From the NCBI GenBank assembly GCA_021324615.1, contig JAJPIT010000062.1, positions 1 through 64,000 of the forward strand: a DNA stretch of 64,000 nt, in the 5' to 3' direction. The notes under the pieces are model-generated. The model saw only the letters and a program-made list of their open reading frames with translations, did no database searches and was not told where the DNA came from. Made by a program: the position numbers and the translations under genes. This stretch comes from Terriglobia bacterium (GTDB lineage: Bacteria > Acidobacteriota > Terriglobia > Bryobacterales > Bryobacteraceae). Positions 54,161 to 62,305 of this stretch are shown piece after piece. Position 1 is the stretch's first letter. The number at the start of each line of letters is the position of its first letter.

Positions 54161-55075
54161 ATGCGGATCGCGATTTGGTTTGCTGCCACCGTTTCTTTAC
54201 TGGCGCAGGGCGTGAAGGCGCCGGAGAAGTCGGCCTTCGATAAGGCGACGCTGGAGGCCTATCTGCGCAACGTCGAGCTTTGGAATCCCGGCGTCGAGGT
54301 GAAGATCGACAACGCCAAGCCGTCGGCGGAGATTCCCGGCTTGTTCGAGGTCGGCGTTCATTTAAGCTACAAGGGCGCCAGCCAGGATCTGCGCTATTTC
54401 GTCTCAAAAGACGGCAAAAAGATCGTGAAAGGCGAGGTTTACGACGTCAACCAGAGCCCGTTTCAAGCCAATCTGGACAAGTTGAAGACCGCCTCGCGCC
54501 CCAGCTTCGGGCCCGCCGCCGCTCCGGTGACCATGGTGGTGTTCAGCGATTTCCAATGCCCGGTATGCAAGGAGGAAGCAACGGTGCTGCGCCAGAACGT
54601 GGCCACCGAGTTTAAAGACAAGGTCCGCGTGGTGTTCACCGATTTCCCGCTGGAACAGATTCATCCCTGGGCCCGGCAGGCGGCCGTCGCCGGCCGCTGC
54701 GTCTACAAGCAGGACGCGGCGAAGTTCTGGGATTACTTCGATTGGGTCTACGAAAACCAGCAGTCCATCGGGCTGGATAATTTCAGCAGCAAATTCCAGA
54801 CCTTCGCCAGCGATAAGGGCCTGGACGGGATGGCGCTCGGCGCCTGCGTGGCGGGCAAGGCGGGCGAACAGGAGGTGGCCGCGGAACTGGACGAGGGACG
54901 CTCGCTTCAGATTCAGGCGACGCCGACCATTTTCCTCAACGGCAGGAAGCTGGAAGGCGGGGTGCCGTGGCAGACGCTGGAAACGCTGATCAACATCGAA
55001 TTGGATCATCTGGCCAAGATGGCGGAAGCGGACAAGTGCTGCGAAGTGGGCATTCCGAAGGTCGTGAAGCAATAA
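54161..55075 (+). CDS. Exported DsbA-family thioredoxin-fold protein
   Basis: 304 aa from ATG 54161, with signal peptide (IAIWFAATVSLLAQG). About 25-115 is a small N-terminal domain. The thioredoxin fold follows, with the VFSDFQCPVCKEEA active site (CPVC), an inserted helical region (FWDYFDWVYENQQSIGLDNF), and the cis-Pro loop IQATPTIFLNG. The C-terminus adds CC (ADKCCEVGIP), a possible second redox pair or metal site. It probably oxidises or shuffles disulfides in the periplasm. The stop TAA shares its last A with the next gene's ATG. Confidence 0.85.
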   Translation: MRIAIWFAATVSLLAQGVKAPEKSAFDKATLEAYLRNVELWNPGVEVKIDNAKPSAEIPGLFEVGVHLSYKGASQDLRYFVSKDGKKIVKGEVYDVNQSPFQANLDKLKTASRPSFGPAAAPVTMVVFSDFQCPVCKEEATVLRQNVATEFKDKVRVVFTDFPLEQIHPWARQAAVAGRCVYKQDAAKFWDYFDWVYENQQSIGLDNFSSKFQTFASDKGLDGMALGACVAGKAGEQEVAAELDEGRSLQIQATPTIFLNGRKLEGGVPWQTLETLINIELDHLAKMAEADKCCEVGIPKVVKQ

Positions 55076-56811
55076 TGCGCCGGCGGCGGGCGTTTCTTGT
55101 TTTCCTGTTCGCCGCAAGCCTCCCGGCGGCGGAAATCAACCCGCAAACTTATCTCGAGGAGGTGAAATTTCTCGCCTCGCCGGAGATGAAAGGCCGCGCG
55201 ACGGGATCGCCGGAGCTCGAAAAAGCGGCCGAGTATCTCGCCGCCAAATTCAAATCCTTTGGACTGGAGCCGGCGGGCGGAAAATCGTTCGAGCTGGCGT
55301 TCCCGGTGACCATGGGCGCCACGCTGGGCGCGAACAATCATCTTCGCTGGGGCGGCGAAGAGGAAGCGGTTCAGCCGTTCCGCTTTTCCTCCAGCGGGAC
55401 GGCCGCGGCCGAGGTGGTCTTCGCCGGCTACGGCATCACCGACCCGCAGGCGCACTACGACGATTATTCCGGCATCGACGTCCGCGGCAAGATCGTGCTG
55501 ATCCTGCGGCATGAGCCGAAAGAGTCGAAGGATCTTTCCGATAACGCGACCTTTGCGTTCAAGGCGTCGAACGCCAAAATGCACGGCGCAAAAGCGGTGA
55601 TTCTCATCAACGATATGGCGGCGCATCCCGGCTCCTCCGACGATTTCGAGAAATTCGGCGCGGCCGCGGGGCCGGCCGACGCGGGAATCATTTTCGCGCA
55701 GATGCACGCCGCCGATGCGGAGAAAATCGTCAAGAATCTGCGCGCCGCCGAGGAAGCGATCCGGCGCGACGGCAAACCGTACTCGTTTCCGACCGGGGTG
55801 GCGGCGTCCATTTCGGCGGACATTCACCGCGAAACAAAAATGGTCCACAATGTTGCGGCGTATCTTCCCGGCCAGACCGCGGAGTACGTGGTGATCGGCG
55901 CGCACTACGACCATCTGGGGCTGGGCGACGAGCATTCGCTCGCGCCGTCGCTGATCGGGCGCGTCCATCCCGGCGCGGACGACAACGCCTCCGGAACCGC
56001 GGGCGTGATCGAGCTGGCGCGGTGGTTTTCCGGACAACCGAAACATCGCCGCGGTATTTTGTTTTTAGCCTTCGCGGGCGAGGAACTGGGCCTGCTCGGC
56101 AGCGAGTGGTATGTGAATCACCCGGCGCTGCCGCTTCACAACGCCGTAGCCATGATCAACATGGACATGATCGGCCGCATCCGCGACGGCAAGGTTTATG
56201 TCGGCGGAAGCGGCACGGGATCGACCTTCGCCCGGCTGTTCGGGGAAGTCCAGGCGCCGGCCTCGCTGCACCTGGAGCTGTCGGAAAAGACCGGCTACGG
56301 CTCAAGCGACCACACCTCGTTCACCTCGAAGCAGGTGCCCGTGCTGTTTTTCTTCTCCGGCCTGCACGGCGACTACCACAAGCCGAGCGACACGGCGGAT
56401 AAAATCGACGCGCCGGCCGCGGCCGCGCTGCTCGACTACATCGCCGATTTGACGGATCGGCTGGAAAGCGACCCGGCGCGGCCGAAATTCGAGCGCGTCG
56501 CCGAGCCGGCTCCCTCATCGATGAACTCCGGCGGAGGATCGGGCTATGGGCCGGAGTTCGGCAGCATTCCCGACTTCAATGAGCCGCCCAAGGGCGTCCG
56601 CTTCGCCGACGTGCGCGACGGCACGCCGGCAGCCAGAGCCGGGCTCAAAGCGGGCGATATTCTGATCGAATTCGACGGCAAGGAGATCGGCAATCTATAT
56701 GATTTCACTTACGCCCTGCGCGCCCACAAGCCTGGGGATCTGGTACTAGTCAAGGTGATTCGCGGGTCGCAAATAATTGAGGCGAAAGTACTGCTTACGC
56801 AACGGCGGTGA
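55075..56811 (+). CDS. Exported M28 zinc aminopeptidase with PA and PDZ domains
   Basis: 578 aa. Signal peptide (AFLVFLFAASLPAAE). A PA (protease-associated) insert at about 115-215 (GYGITDPQAHYDDYSGIDVR, GKIVLILRHEP). The di-zinc core is VIGAHYDHLGLGD, HPGADDNASGTAGVIE, FAFAGEELGLLGS-like EELGLLGS, MINMDMIGRI and SSDHTSF: His, Asp, Glu-Glu, Asp, His all present. A PDZ domain at about 500-575 (VRFADVRDGTPAARAGLKAG, DILIEFDGKEIGNLYDF). PDZ on an M28 peptidase probably binds substrate tails. Coupled to the DsbA-like gene by a TAATG junction. Confidence 0.9.
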   Translation: MRRRRAFLVFLFAASLPAAEINPQTYLEEVKFLASPEMKGRATGSPELEKAAEYLAAKFKSFGLEPAGGKSFELAFPVTMGATLGANNHLRWGGEEEAVQPFRFSSSGTAAAEVVFAGYGITDPQAHYDDYSGIDVRGKIVLILRHEPKESKDLSDNATFAFKASNAKMHGAKAVILINDMAAHPGSSDDFEKFGAAAGPADAGIIFAQMHAADAEKIVKNLRAAEEAIRRDGKPYSFPTGVAASISADIHRETKMVHNVAAYLPGQTAEYVVIGAHYDHLGLGDEHSLAPSLIGRVHPGADDNASGTAGVIELARWFSGQPKHRRGILFLAFAGEELGLLGSEWYVNHPALPLHNAVAMINMDMIGRIRDGKVYVGGSGTGSTFARLFGEVQAPASLHLELSEKTGYGSSDHTSFTSKQVPVLFFFSGLHGDYHKPSDTADKIDAPAAAALLDYIADLTDRLESDPARPKFERVAEPAPSSMNSGGGSGYGPEFGSIPDFNEPPKGVRFADVRDGTPAARAGLKAGDILIEFDGKEIGNLYDFTYALRAHKPGDLVLVKVIRGSQIIEAKVLLTQRR

Positions 56812-56842
56812 TCTGCGATACTTGGGCAGACAGCCAACCGTT

Positions 56843-57454
56843 ATGACCCCATCGAAGACGCTTCCGCCGTTGATTCTTCACCCGTTCGCGGATTCGACCG
56901 GACCGGACAAACTGGTCGAAAGCTCGCGCGCCAGCCTGATGCTGCAAGGGCTGCTGCCCTCCGGCGAGCGGAGCGCGGACGAGCTCGACCGCGCGCTGCT
57001 TGAAGGACGATACTGCGAAATCCGCATGTTGTTCTACGTCGGCAAGGATCTGCTGCGCTGGATCGAGCAGTGCCTGGAGCATATCGGCCGCCAGCCGGAG
57101 GAGCGCAATCCGGGGATCAAGTATCAGAGCTTCGCGGCGTATCTGGTCCATCATACGCCGCCCGCCGTGCAGGCCAAGCTGCGGAAGTGGGGCGTGGCCG
57201 ATTACCAGGCAATCTTCATGCGCGCGCTGGGGCTGAACGCGATCCTGGCCGACGTGCCGCGGCGCGAGCTGCTGTCCGATCACTTTATCCGGAATTATTA
57301 TCGCTACGCGGATCAGATGTTCGCCTGCCGGCAGAGCGAGACCCCCTTCGCCGATATTTCCCAGATCGGCTTTGAGTTTGAGATTTACGCCTCGGGCGAG
57401 TATTCGCGGATGCTCGAACGCGAGTGGGCCGAGCCGGAACCCGGCCGTTCCTAA
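56843..57454 (+). CDS. Conserved-looking cytoplasmic protein of unknown function
   Basis: 203 aa from ATG 56843; a longer frame begins inside the M28 gene. No signal or membrane segment. Helical and rich in Arg, Leu and Tyr: RALLEGRYCEIRMLFYVGKD, LLRWIEQCLEHIGRQPEERN, YQSFAAYLVHHTPPAVQAKL, FIRNYYRYADQMFACRQSET. Three or four Cys and several His could bind metal, but there is no standard motif. It sits 31 bp after the M28 gene on the same strand and may be its operon partner. I do not recognise a family. Confidence 0.6.
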   Translation: MTPSKTLPPLILHPFADSTGPDKLVESSRASLMLQGLLPSGERSADELDRALLEGRYCEIRMLFYVGKDLLRWIEQCLEHIGRQPEERNPGIKYQSFAAYLVHHTPPAVQAKLRKWGVADYQAIFMRALGLNAILADVPRRELLSDHFIRNYYRYADQMFACRQSETPFADISQIGFEFEIYASGEYSRMLEREWAEPEPGRS

Positions 57455-57471
57455 CCGCAGCGACCGCTGCG

Positions 57472-58545
57472 TTATTTCGAGGTCAGGGCCAGAACCGCGT
57501 AGGATGTAGCGGCATCCGCCATGAAACGGCCGATATCGCTTGCCGGATCGCGCTGCTTGTTCACCGACCAGGCCGGCCAAAACCCTCCGGCCGCGTCCTG
57601 ATGGCTCGCGAGCCAAGCCAGGCCGCGTTTGAGCGACGCATCGTCGCGCCGCACGCCGGATTGCTCGAACGCATAGCTGACCAGGCCCGTCGCGTAGCCG
57701 TCGCTGCGCGTTTCCAGCGGCGTTTTGTCATTGCGCGTCCAATCGCCGATGAGAGCCGAGAGCGTCCAGCCGCCGTCGGCCTGCTGCTTGCCGCGCAACT
57801 CCGCGAGAATCGATTTCGTTTCGGCGGCGCTCAGCAGCTCCGGCATTCGCGCGGCGGCGTACAGCAGGAAAATTTTGTTGAAATCGATCTGCGAATCGCG
57901 ATTTTTTTTCAAATAATCGATCGCCAGCCGCAGTTTGTCCTGCACCTGCCGGCGGTATTCGGCCGGGGCAAAACTTGCCGCGTAAACAGCGAGCGTCGCG
58001 CCCCAATACGGCGATCTTTCGTTTTCCCACGGCGCGTTATGAAAATCGAACCACGGCCAGGACCCGTCCGGCTTTTGCAAGGACCACATATTTTCGAGCG
58101 CCAGCCGGGCGTCGGCGCCGAAGCGTCCGGCGCGGGCGTCGTAGCTGGCCAGCACCAGCGCATTCAGCACCGCCTCCACGCCGCGCGACTCGGCGGCCTT
58201 GCCGGGTCCGGATTTATCGCTGTAGAACGGCTCCATCTGGCTCCAGCCGCGAACGCGGGTGGTGATGTTGGCGATCATCTTGCGCTCCTGCTCGCCGGGC
58301 CCGGTTTCACCGAGGGCGTTCCACAGCGCCGGGCGCGCCAGCGCGTAGGGAACGGAGGTGTGGCAGGAAGTGCAGAACGTCCCGTGATCGCGCTGCGAGC
58401 GGGACCAGGTGGACCACCAATCGGCCCGGTAATCGAGATAGGCCGCCGCGGATTTGCCGCTCCAGGCCGGCGCAGCCTCGCTTGAGGAGCCGTCGGAAGC
58501 GGCAAAACACGCCGAAACCGCCAACGCAAAGAACGCCAGCCGCAT
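57472..58545 (-). CDS. Exported alpha/alpha-toroid (squalene-cyclase/prenyltransferase-like) protein with haem-c motif
   Basis: 357 aa from ATG 58545. Signal peptide (LAFFALAVSACFAAS), then a single CTSCH motif (C58, C61, H62), which is the covalent haem c attachment signature CxxCH. From about residue 110 on come repeats like QKPDGSWPWFDF, KQQADGGWTLSALIG and SHQDAAGGFWPAW, matching the QW/DGGW turns of terpenoid-cyclase and prenyltransferase toroids. No catalytic DxDD or zinc set of squalene-hopene cyclase or prenyltransferases is seen, so it is probably not a cyclase. It is convergent with the previous gene. An HpnB-like glycosyltransferase gene lies directly upstream on the same strand. 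Confidence 0.78.
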   Translation of the reverse strand: MRLAFFALAVSACFAASDGSSSEAAPAWSGKSAAAYLDYRADWWSTWSRSQRDHGTFCTSCHTSVPYALARPALWNALGETGPGEQERKMIANITTRVRGWSQMEPFYSDKSGPGKAAESRGVEAVLNALVLASYDARAGRFGADARLALENMWSLQKPDGSWPWFDFHNAPWENERSPYWGATLAVYAASFAPAEYRRQVQDKLRLAIDYLKKNRDSQIDFNKIFLLYAAARMPELLSAAETKSILAELRGKQQADGGWTLSALIGDWTRNDKTPLETRSDGYATGLVSYAFEQSGVRRDDASLKRGLAWLASHQDAAGGFWPAWSVNKQRDPASDIGRFMADAATSYAVLALTSK

Positions 58546-58552
58546 ATGCCTC

Positions 58553-58558
58553 AGTGTA
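58553..58558 (-). promoter_or_regulatory. -10-like hexamer of the toroid gene
   Basis: TACACT on the minus strand, 7 nt before the ATG at 58545. GAGG in the gap lies 3 nt from the start. Confidence 0.3.
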
Positions 58559-58616
58559 CACCCGCACCCGGCGGAGGGGATTGACGGGCGGAGGGGATTG
58601 AGTTGAAGCGCGCAAC

Positions 58617-59693
58617 CTAGATCGCGCGGCCCTTCCATCGCACCGGACGGCCGAGGAGGGCCGCGGCGGCGGAGCGGTAGACGATGGGGAGCATCAGGTA
58701 AACCGCAAGCGGCGCCTGAATCGCGCGCCACACATTCCTGTACCAGACCAGCATCGCGAGCATCGGCGCAAACCCAAAAATCCACGCGGCGGCCGATTCG
58801 TGGATCACGATCAGCCAAAGCAGCACGGGGAGCCACAAAGCCCATACCGATGCGGCCAAAAGCAGCATCGCGCCGAGGGCGAAGTTCAGCAGCAGAAACC
58901 GGCGGGCGGCCCGCCGGAAGGCCGCCTGGGGTTCACGGAAGCGCGCATGGGCCAGCATCTCCGCGCGGGCGATGCCGAAAGCCAGCCGGTGACGCCGGGC
59001 CAGCGCCGCGATCTTCAGATCGTCCACCAGGCTGTTCATCACGGCCGCATGCCCGCCCAAAAACTCATAAGCATCGCGCCGGGCAAGCAGGCATTGCCCG
59101 TTGAACGCGGCGGCCGGATCGCGGCGCGGGGCGACCGCGCTGAAAAACAGCATCTGCGCGTAGGGAAACAGAATGGTTTCGGGCCACCGCGCCAGCTCCG
59201 GGCGCGGAAGGATGGACAGGAAGGCCACCTTGCCCGCCTCCGCCGAGGCGATGGCGGATTCCAGAAAGCCGGGTGCGAAACGCAGGTCGGCGTCGGCAAA
59301 AAGGATCCAGCGCGAGGTGACCAGGCGCGCCCCGGCCAGGCATGCATTGGCCTTGCCGAGGGCGCCGCGCGGCAACGCCGGAGCCGGCAGAACTCCCGCG
59401 CCCGCCTTGCGCGCCGCTTCCGCCGTCCGGTCCGAGGAGTGATCGTCGACCACGATGACGGTATCGTGGGGCAGGCTGGAAACCGCGCGCGCGATGAAAT
59501 CCTCCTCGTCGCGGGCGGGAATCACCACCATGCAATCCGGCGCCGGCTCGCCGGGAGGCAGCGGTTGAAGCTTCGGAATCGCCCGATAACGCCTGAGAGC
59601 CAGGAGGGAAGTTCCACAGATCCCGATGCCGGCCGCCAGCGGTAACCAAAGACTAAGTGGATGGAGGCTCAACCAATTAGGTGATGATAGCAC
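58617..59693 (-). CDS. Membrane glycosyltransferase family 2 (HpnB-like)
   Basis: 358 aa from GTG 59693; a TTG a few codons later is possible. An N-terminal membrane helix (LPLAAGIGICGTSLLALRRY) and a GT2 domain with VVIPARDEEDFIARAVSSL, VIVVDDHSSDRTAE (DD), ILFADADLRFAPGF (DxD), FNGQCLLARRDAYEFLGGH and DDLKIAALARRHRL. Two to three C-terminal helices are seen (LLLNFALGAMLLLAASVW, LPVLLWLIVIHESAAAWIFG). The layout matches hopanoid-associated HpnB and crotenoid-type transferases. It is upstream of the haem-c toroid gene with 71 bp between; no other hopanoid gene is in the window. Confidence 0.85.
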   Translation of the reverse strand: MLSSPNWLSLHPLSLWLPLAAGIGICGTSLLALRRYRAIPKLQPLPPGEPAPDCMVVIPARDEEDFIARAVSSLPHDTVIVVDDHSSDRTAEAARKAGAGVLPAPALPRGALGKANACLAGARLVTSRWILFADADLRFAPGFLESAIASAEAGKVAFLSILPRPELARWPETILFPYAQMLFFSAVAPRRDPAAAFNGQCLLARRDAYEFLGGHAAVMNSLVDDLKIAALARRHRLAFGIARAEMLAHARFREPQAAFRRAARRFLLLNFALGAMLLLAASVWALWLPVLLWLIVIHESAAAWIFGFAPMLAMLVWYRNVWRAIQAPLAVYLMLPIVYRSAAAALLGRPVRWKGRAI

Positions 59694-59749
59694 GGATGGG
59701 GCGCCCGGTTTGAAATGTAAATATTAATATTATTTATCTATAAAATGTA

Positions 59750-59778
59750 TTGCATTTAGAATTTTATTTCTGTATTCT
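59750..59778 (+). promoter_or_regulatory. Promoter of the ilv operon
   Basis: TTGCAT (59750-59755), an exact 17-nt spacer, then TATTCT (59773-59778). An A/T-rich stretch with long T and A runs lies upstream (59714-59749), like an UP element. The expected start point is near 59785, just ahead of the leader peptide's GAGAG and ATG. Confidence 0.6.
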
Positions 59779-59794
59779 GAGTGGCGAGAGAACG

Positions 59795-59950
59795 ATGACC
59801 TTTTCGGAACCCAACCAGGCATTCCGGCGCCGCATCGGCCTCTCGACCGCAATTTTCCATCGCGCGCGGGCCAGCGCCCGTGGCGGGCGTGCAAGCGAAA
59901 TTCTCGGGCTCATTCTTATTATTGGGGTCGGTGTATCCGGCCCCGCCTGA
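59795..59950 (+). CDS. ilv operon leader peptide (attenuation control)
   Basis: 51 codons from ATG 59795, with GAGAG 4 nt upstream; an earlier ATG near 59750 lies in the promoter. The body is charged and Arg-rich. The last part, codons 36-47 (59900-59935), reads ILGLILIIGVGV: nine of twelve residues are Ile, Leu or Val. They use ATT, CTC, CTT, GTC and GTA rather than the ATC/CTG/GTG expected in this GC-rich genome. Rare control codons make ribosome stalling sensitive to branched-chain tRNA charging. The TGA is followed 25 nt later by the terminator's first arm. No matching protein family is expected; the peptide acts in cis. Confidence 0.8.
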   Translation: MTFSEPNQAFRRRIGLSTAIFHRARASARGGRASEILGLILIIGVGVSGPA

Positions 59951-59988
59951 ACGGCCCGATTTTAACGGAATCGTGGCCACTGGCGGGG
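59924..59988 (+). promoter_or_regulatory. ilv attenuator: pause hairpin and antiterminator elements
   Basis: Pause hairpin (1:2): GGGGTCGG at 59924-59931 with CCGGCCCC at 59937-59944, overlapping the control codons. Antiterminator (2:3): CCCCGCC at 59941-59947 is exactly complementary to GGCGGGG at 59982-59988. A nested hairpin lies inside it: GGCCCGATT at 59953-59961 with AATCG-T-GGCC at 59969-59978. The antiterminator uses GGCC (59975-59978) and G59982, both in the terminator's first arm, so the two forms exclude each other. Ribosome stalling at 59900-59935 would break 1:2 and free 2 to pair with 3. Confidence 0.7.
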
Positions 59989-60019
59989 GTGAACAAGCCT
60001 CCTACAGTGGCCTTTTTAT
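59975..60019 (+). terminator. Intrinsic terminator of the ilv attenuator
   Basis: GGCCACTG (59975-59982) pairs perfectly with CAGTGGCC (60005-60012). An inner helix GGGGG/CCTCC is possible (59985-59989 with 59998-60002). T-rich tract TTTTTATTT follows at 60013-60020. It sits directly before the ilvB ribosome-binding site, so it would stop transcription before the operon unless the antiterminator forms. Confidence 0.88.
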
Positions 60020-60031
60020 TTAGGAGAAATG

Positions 60032-61747
60032 ATGCTGAACGGCGCACAAATCGTGCTGGAATGTCTGAGGCGGGAAAAAGTCGAGTGCATTTTCGGATAT
60101 CCGGGCGGAGTGACGCTGCCGCTCTACGACGCGATGTACGACTCGCCGATCCGCCACGTGCTGGTGCGGCATGAGCAGAATGCCTGCTTTGCGGCCGAAG
60201 GATGGGCGCGCGCGACCGGGCGGGTGGGCGTGTGCTGCGCGACCTCGGGTCCGGGCGCGACCAATCTGGTCACCGGCCTGGTGGACGCGATGATGGACTC
60301 GATTCCGGTGGTGGCGATTACCGGGCAGGTGCCGACGCGGCTGATCGGCAGCGACGCCTTTCAGGAGGCGGACACCTTCGGCATCACGCGCTCCTGCACC
60401 AAACACAATTTCTTGGTGAAGACGCTGGCCGATCTGCCGCAGGCGATCCACGAAGCGTTTCACATTGCGGCGACCGGACGGCCCGGGCCGGTGCTGGTGG
60501 ATATTCCCAAGGATGTTTTCCAGGCGCGGGGCCGGTACGCTCCGGTGTCATCGATTCACCTGCCGGGGTACAAGGTTGTCACCGAAGGCCATGCCGGCCA
60601 GATCCGGCGCGCGGCGCAGATGATCTGGGAAGCGAAACGACCCTTGGTTTACGCGGGCGGCGGGATCATCGCCGCCGGCGCTTCGGAGGAGCTGCGGGCG
60701 TTTGTCGAACAGGTCGACGCGCCCGCGGTGTGCACGCTGATGGCGCTGGGCGCGCTGCCCGGCTCGCATCCGAATTTCGTGAGCATGCCGGGGATGCACG
60801 GCAGCTACGCGGCCAATATGAGCATGAGCGAGGCCGACCTGCTGATCGCGCTCGGGACGCGCTTCGATGATCGGGTGACGGGAAAACTCAGCGGCTTTGC
60901 GCCTCACGCCAAAGTGATTCATGTCGATATCGATCCGGCGGAGATCGGAAAGAATCGCGCGGCGGATCTGCCCATCGTGGGCGATGCCAAGCGCGTGCTC
61001 AGGAAGCTGAATCAGGCGCTGGCCGATTCCGCCGAGTTGAAACCGCTGAACGAAGCGGCGCGCGCGGCCTGGCGGGAACGCGTCGGGGAATGGAAACGCC
61101 GGCATCCGCTGGAGCCGGAATTTTCCAGCGAGGAGATCAAACCCCAGCACCTGATTTCCGAGATGGACCGGATTTCGGGCGGCGAGGCGATCGTGGCGAG
61201 CGACGTGGGCCAGCATCAGATGTGGGCCGCGCAGTTAATGCGCTTCAATCATCCGCGCCTGTGGATCAATTCGGGCGGGCTGGGATCGATGGGCTTCGGA
61301 CTGCCGGCGGCGATCGGCGCGCAGATGGCGCGGCCCGATGCGCTGGTGTTCGCGCTGCTGGGCGACGGCGGATTCCAGATGTCGATTCCGGAGCTGGCCA
61401 CCATCGCCAACGAGCGGCTTCCGGTGAAGATCATCGTCATGAACAACGGTCATCTGGGGATGGTCCGGCAGTGGCAGGCGCTGTTTTATCACAACCGGCT
61501 GTCGCAGGTGACGCTCGAAGGGTTTCCCGATCCGGAGAAACTGGCGGGCGCTTATGGCCTCCCCGGCCGGATGGTCGAAGCTCCGGGCGAGCTGCGGCGC
61601 GCCTTGCGGGAGTGCGTGGAGGAGCCCGGTCCGTATCTGCTGAATGTTCGCGTGTCGCCTTTTGAAAATGTGTATCCCATGGTGCCGGCCGGCGCGGCGA
61701 TCACGGAAATGGTGCTCGCCCCGCCGCAGCCGGTGGAGGCGACCTGA
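60032..61747 (+). CDS. ilvB: Acetolactate synthase, large subunit
   Basis: 571 aa from ATG 60032, chosen because AGGAG at 60022-60026 is 5 nt upstream; an ATG at 60029 is too close. It makes acetolactate from pyruvate, or acetohydroxybutyrate with 2-ketobutyrate, using ThDP, FAD and Mg2+. Seen: FGYPGGVTLPLYDAM, VRHEQNACFAAEGWAR (activating Glu), TSGPGATNLVTGL, RPGPVLVDIPKDVFQ, WINSGGLGSMGFGLPAAIGA and the ThDP loop GDGGFQMSIPELATIANERL through VMNNGHLGMVRQW. First gene of the attenuated ilv operon; ilvN follows with one base between. Confidence 0.97.
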   Translation: MLNGAQIVLECLRREKVECIFGYPGGVTLPLYDAMYDSPIRHVLVRHEQNACFAAEGWARATGRVGVCCATSGPGATNLVTGLVDAMMDSIPVVAITGQVPTRLIGSDAFQEADTFGITRSCTKHNFLVKTLADLPQAIHEAFHIAATGRPGPVLVDIPKDVFQARGRYAPVSSIHLPGYKVVTEGHAGQIRRAAQMIWEAKRPLVYAGGGIIAAGASEELRAFVEQVDAPAVCTLMALGALPGSHPNFVSMPGMHGSYAANMSMSEADLLIALGTRFDDRVTGKLSGFAPHAKVIHVDIDPAEIGKNRAADLPIVGDAKRVLRKLNQALADSAELKPLNEAARAAWRERVGEWKRRHPLEPEFSSEEIKPQHLISEMDRISGGEAIVASDVGQHQMWAAQLMRFNHPRLWINSGGLGSMGFGLPAAIGAQMARPDALVFALLGDGGFQMSIPELATIANERLPVKIIVMNNGHLGMVRQWQALFYHNRLSQVTLEGFPDPEKLAGAYGLPGRMVEAPGELRRALRECVEEPGPYLLNVRVSPFENVYPMVPAGAAITEMVLAPPQPVEAT

Positions 61748-61748
61748 G

Positions 61749-62282
61749 ATGCTGCAACTGATTTCGTTGTTGATGGAAAACAAGCCGGGCGCGTTGATGC
61801 GCGTCACCGGACTGCTGACGGCGCGCGGCTACAACATCGAAAGCCTGTCGGTGGCGCGGACGCTTGATCCGGAGCTTTCCCGGATGAGCATCGTCGTCGA
61901 GGTCGAGCCGCCGCAGCGCGCGCAGTTGATCAAGCAGATGAACAAGCTGATCAATGTGCTGCAAGCCGTGGATCTGACCGAAGCCGCGGCGGTGCGCCGC
62001 GAGCTGGCGCTGGTGCGCGTGCGGGTGAGCCGCGAAAATCGCACCGTGATCTTGAAGGAAGCGGAAATTTTCGGCGCGCGGCCGGTGGATTCCTCCCTCG
62101 ACGGGTTCGCGCTGGAGGTCACCGGCGATCCGGAAAAAATCGACGAATTTATCGCCGTCATGGGCGCTTACGGCGAAATCGAAGTGACCAGGTCGGGATT
62201 GGTGGCGGTGTCGCTGGAGGCGAAGAAGCCGCGCCTGTCGCCGCCGGTGTTGAAGGAAGAAGGAATCGCGCAGAATGCGTAG
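61749..62282 (+). CDS. ilvN: Acetolactate synthase, small (regulatory) subunit
   Basis: 177 aa from ATG 61749. It binds valine and activates the large subunit. An N-terminal ACT domain ([40 protein letters not shown]), a middle segment ([20 protein letters not shown]), and a C-terminal domain ([33 protein letters not shown]). The valine-site region [12 protein letters not shown] is intact. Adjacent to ilvB with one base between stop and start. Confidence 0.95.
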   Translation: MLQLISLLMENKPGALMRVTGLLTARGYNIESLSVARTLDPELSRMSIVVEVEPPQRAQLIKQMNKLINVLQAVDLTEAAAVRRELALVRVRVSRENRTVILKEAEIFGARPVDSSLDGFALEVTGDPEKIDEFIAVMGAYGEIEVTRSGLVAVSLEAKKPRLSPPVLKEEGIAQNA

Positions 62283-62305
62283 AGCAAGCGCCCGGGAGAA
62301 AAGAC

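Noticed and set aside
59750-59794. Extending the ilv leader peptide upstream to codon 59750
   Set aside because: That stretch contains the -35 and -10 elements, and the ATG at 59795 has the better-placed purine-rich site.
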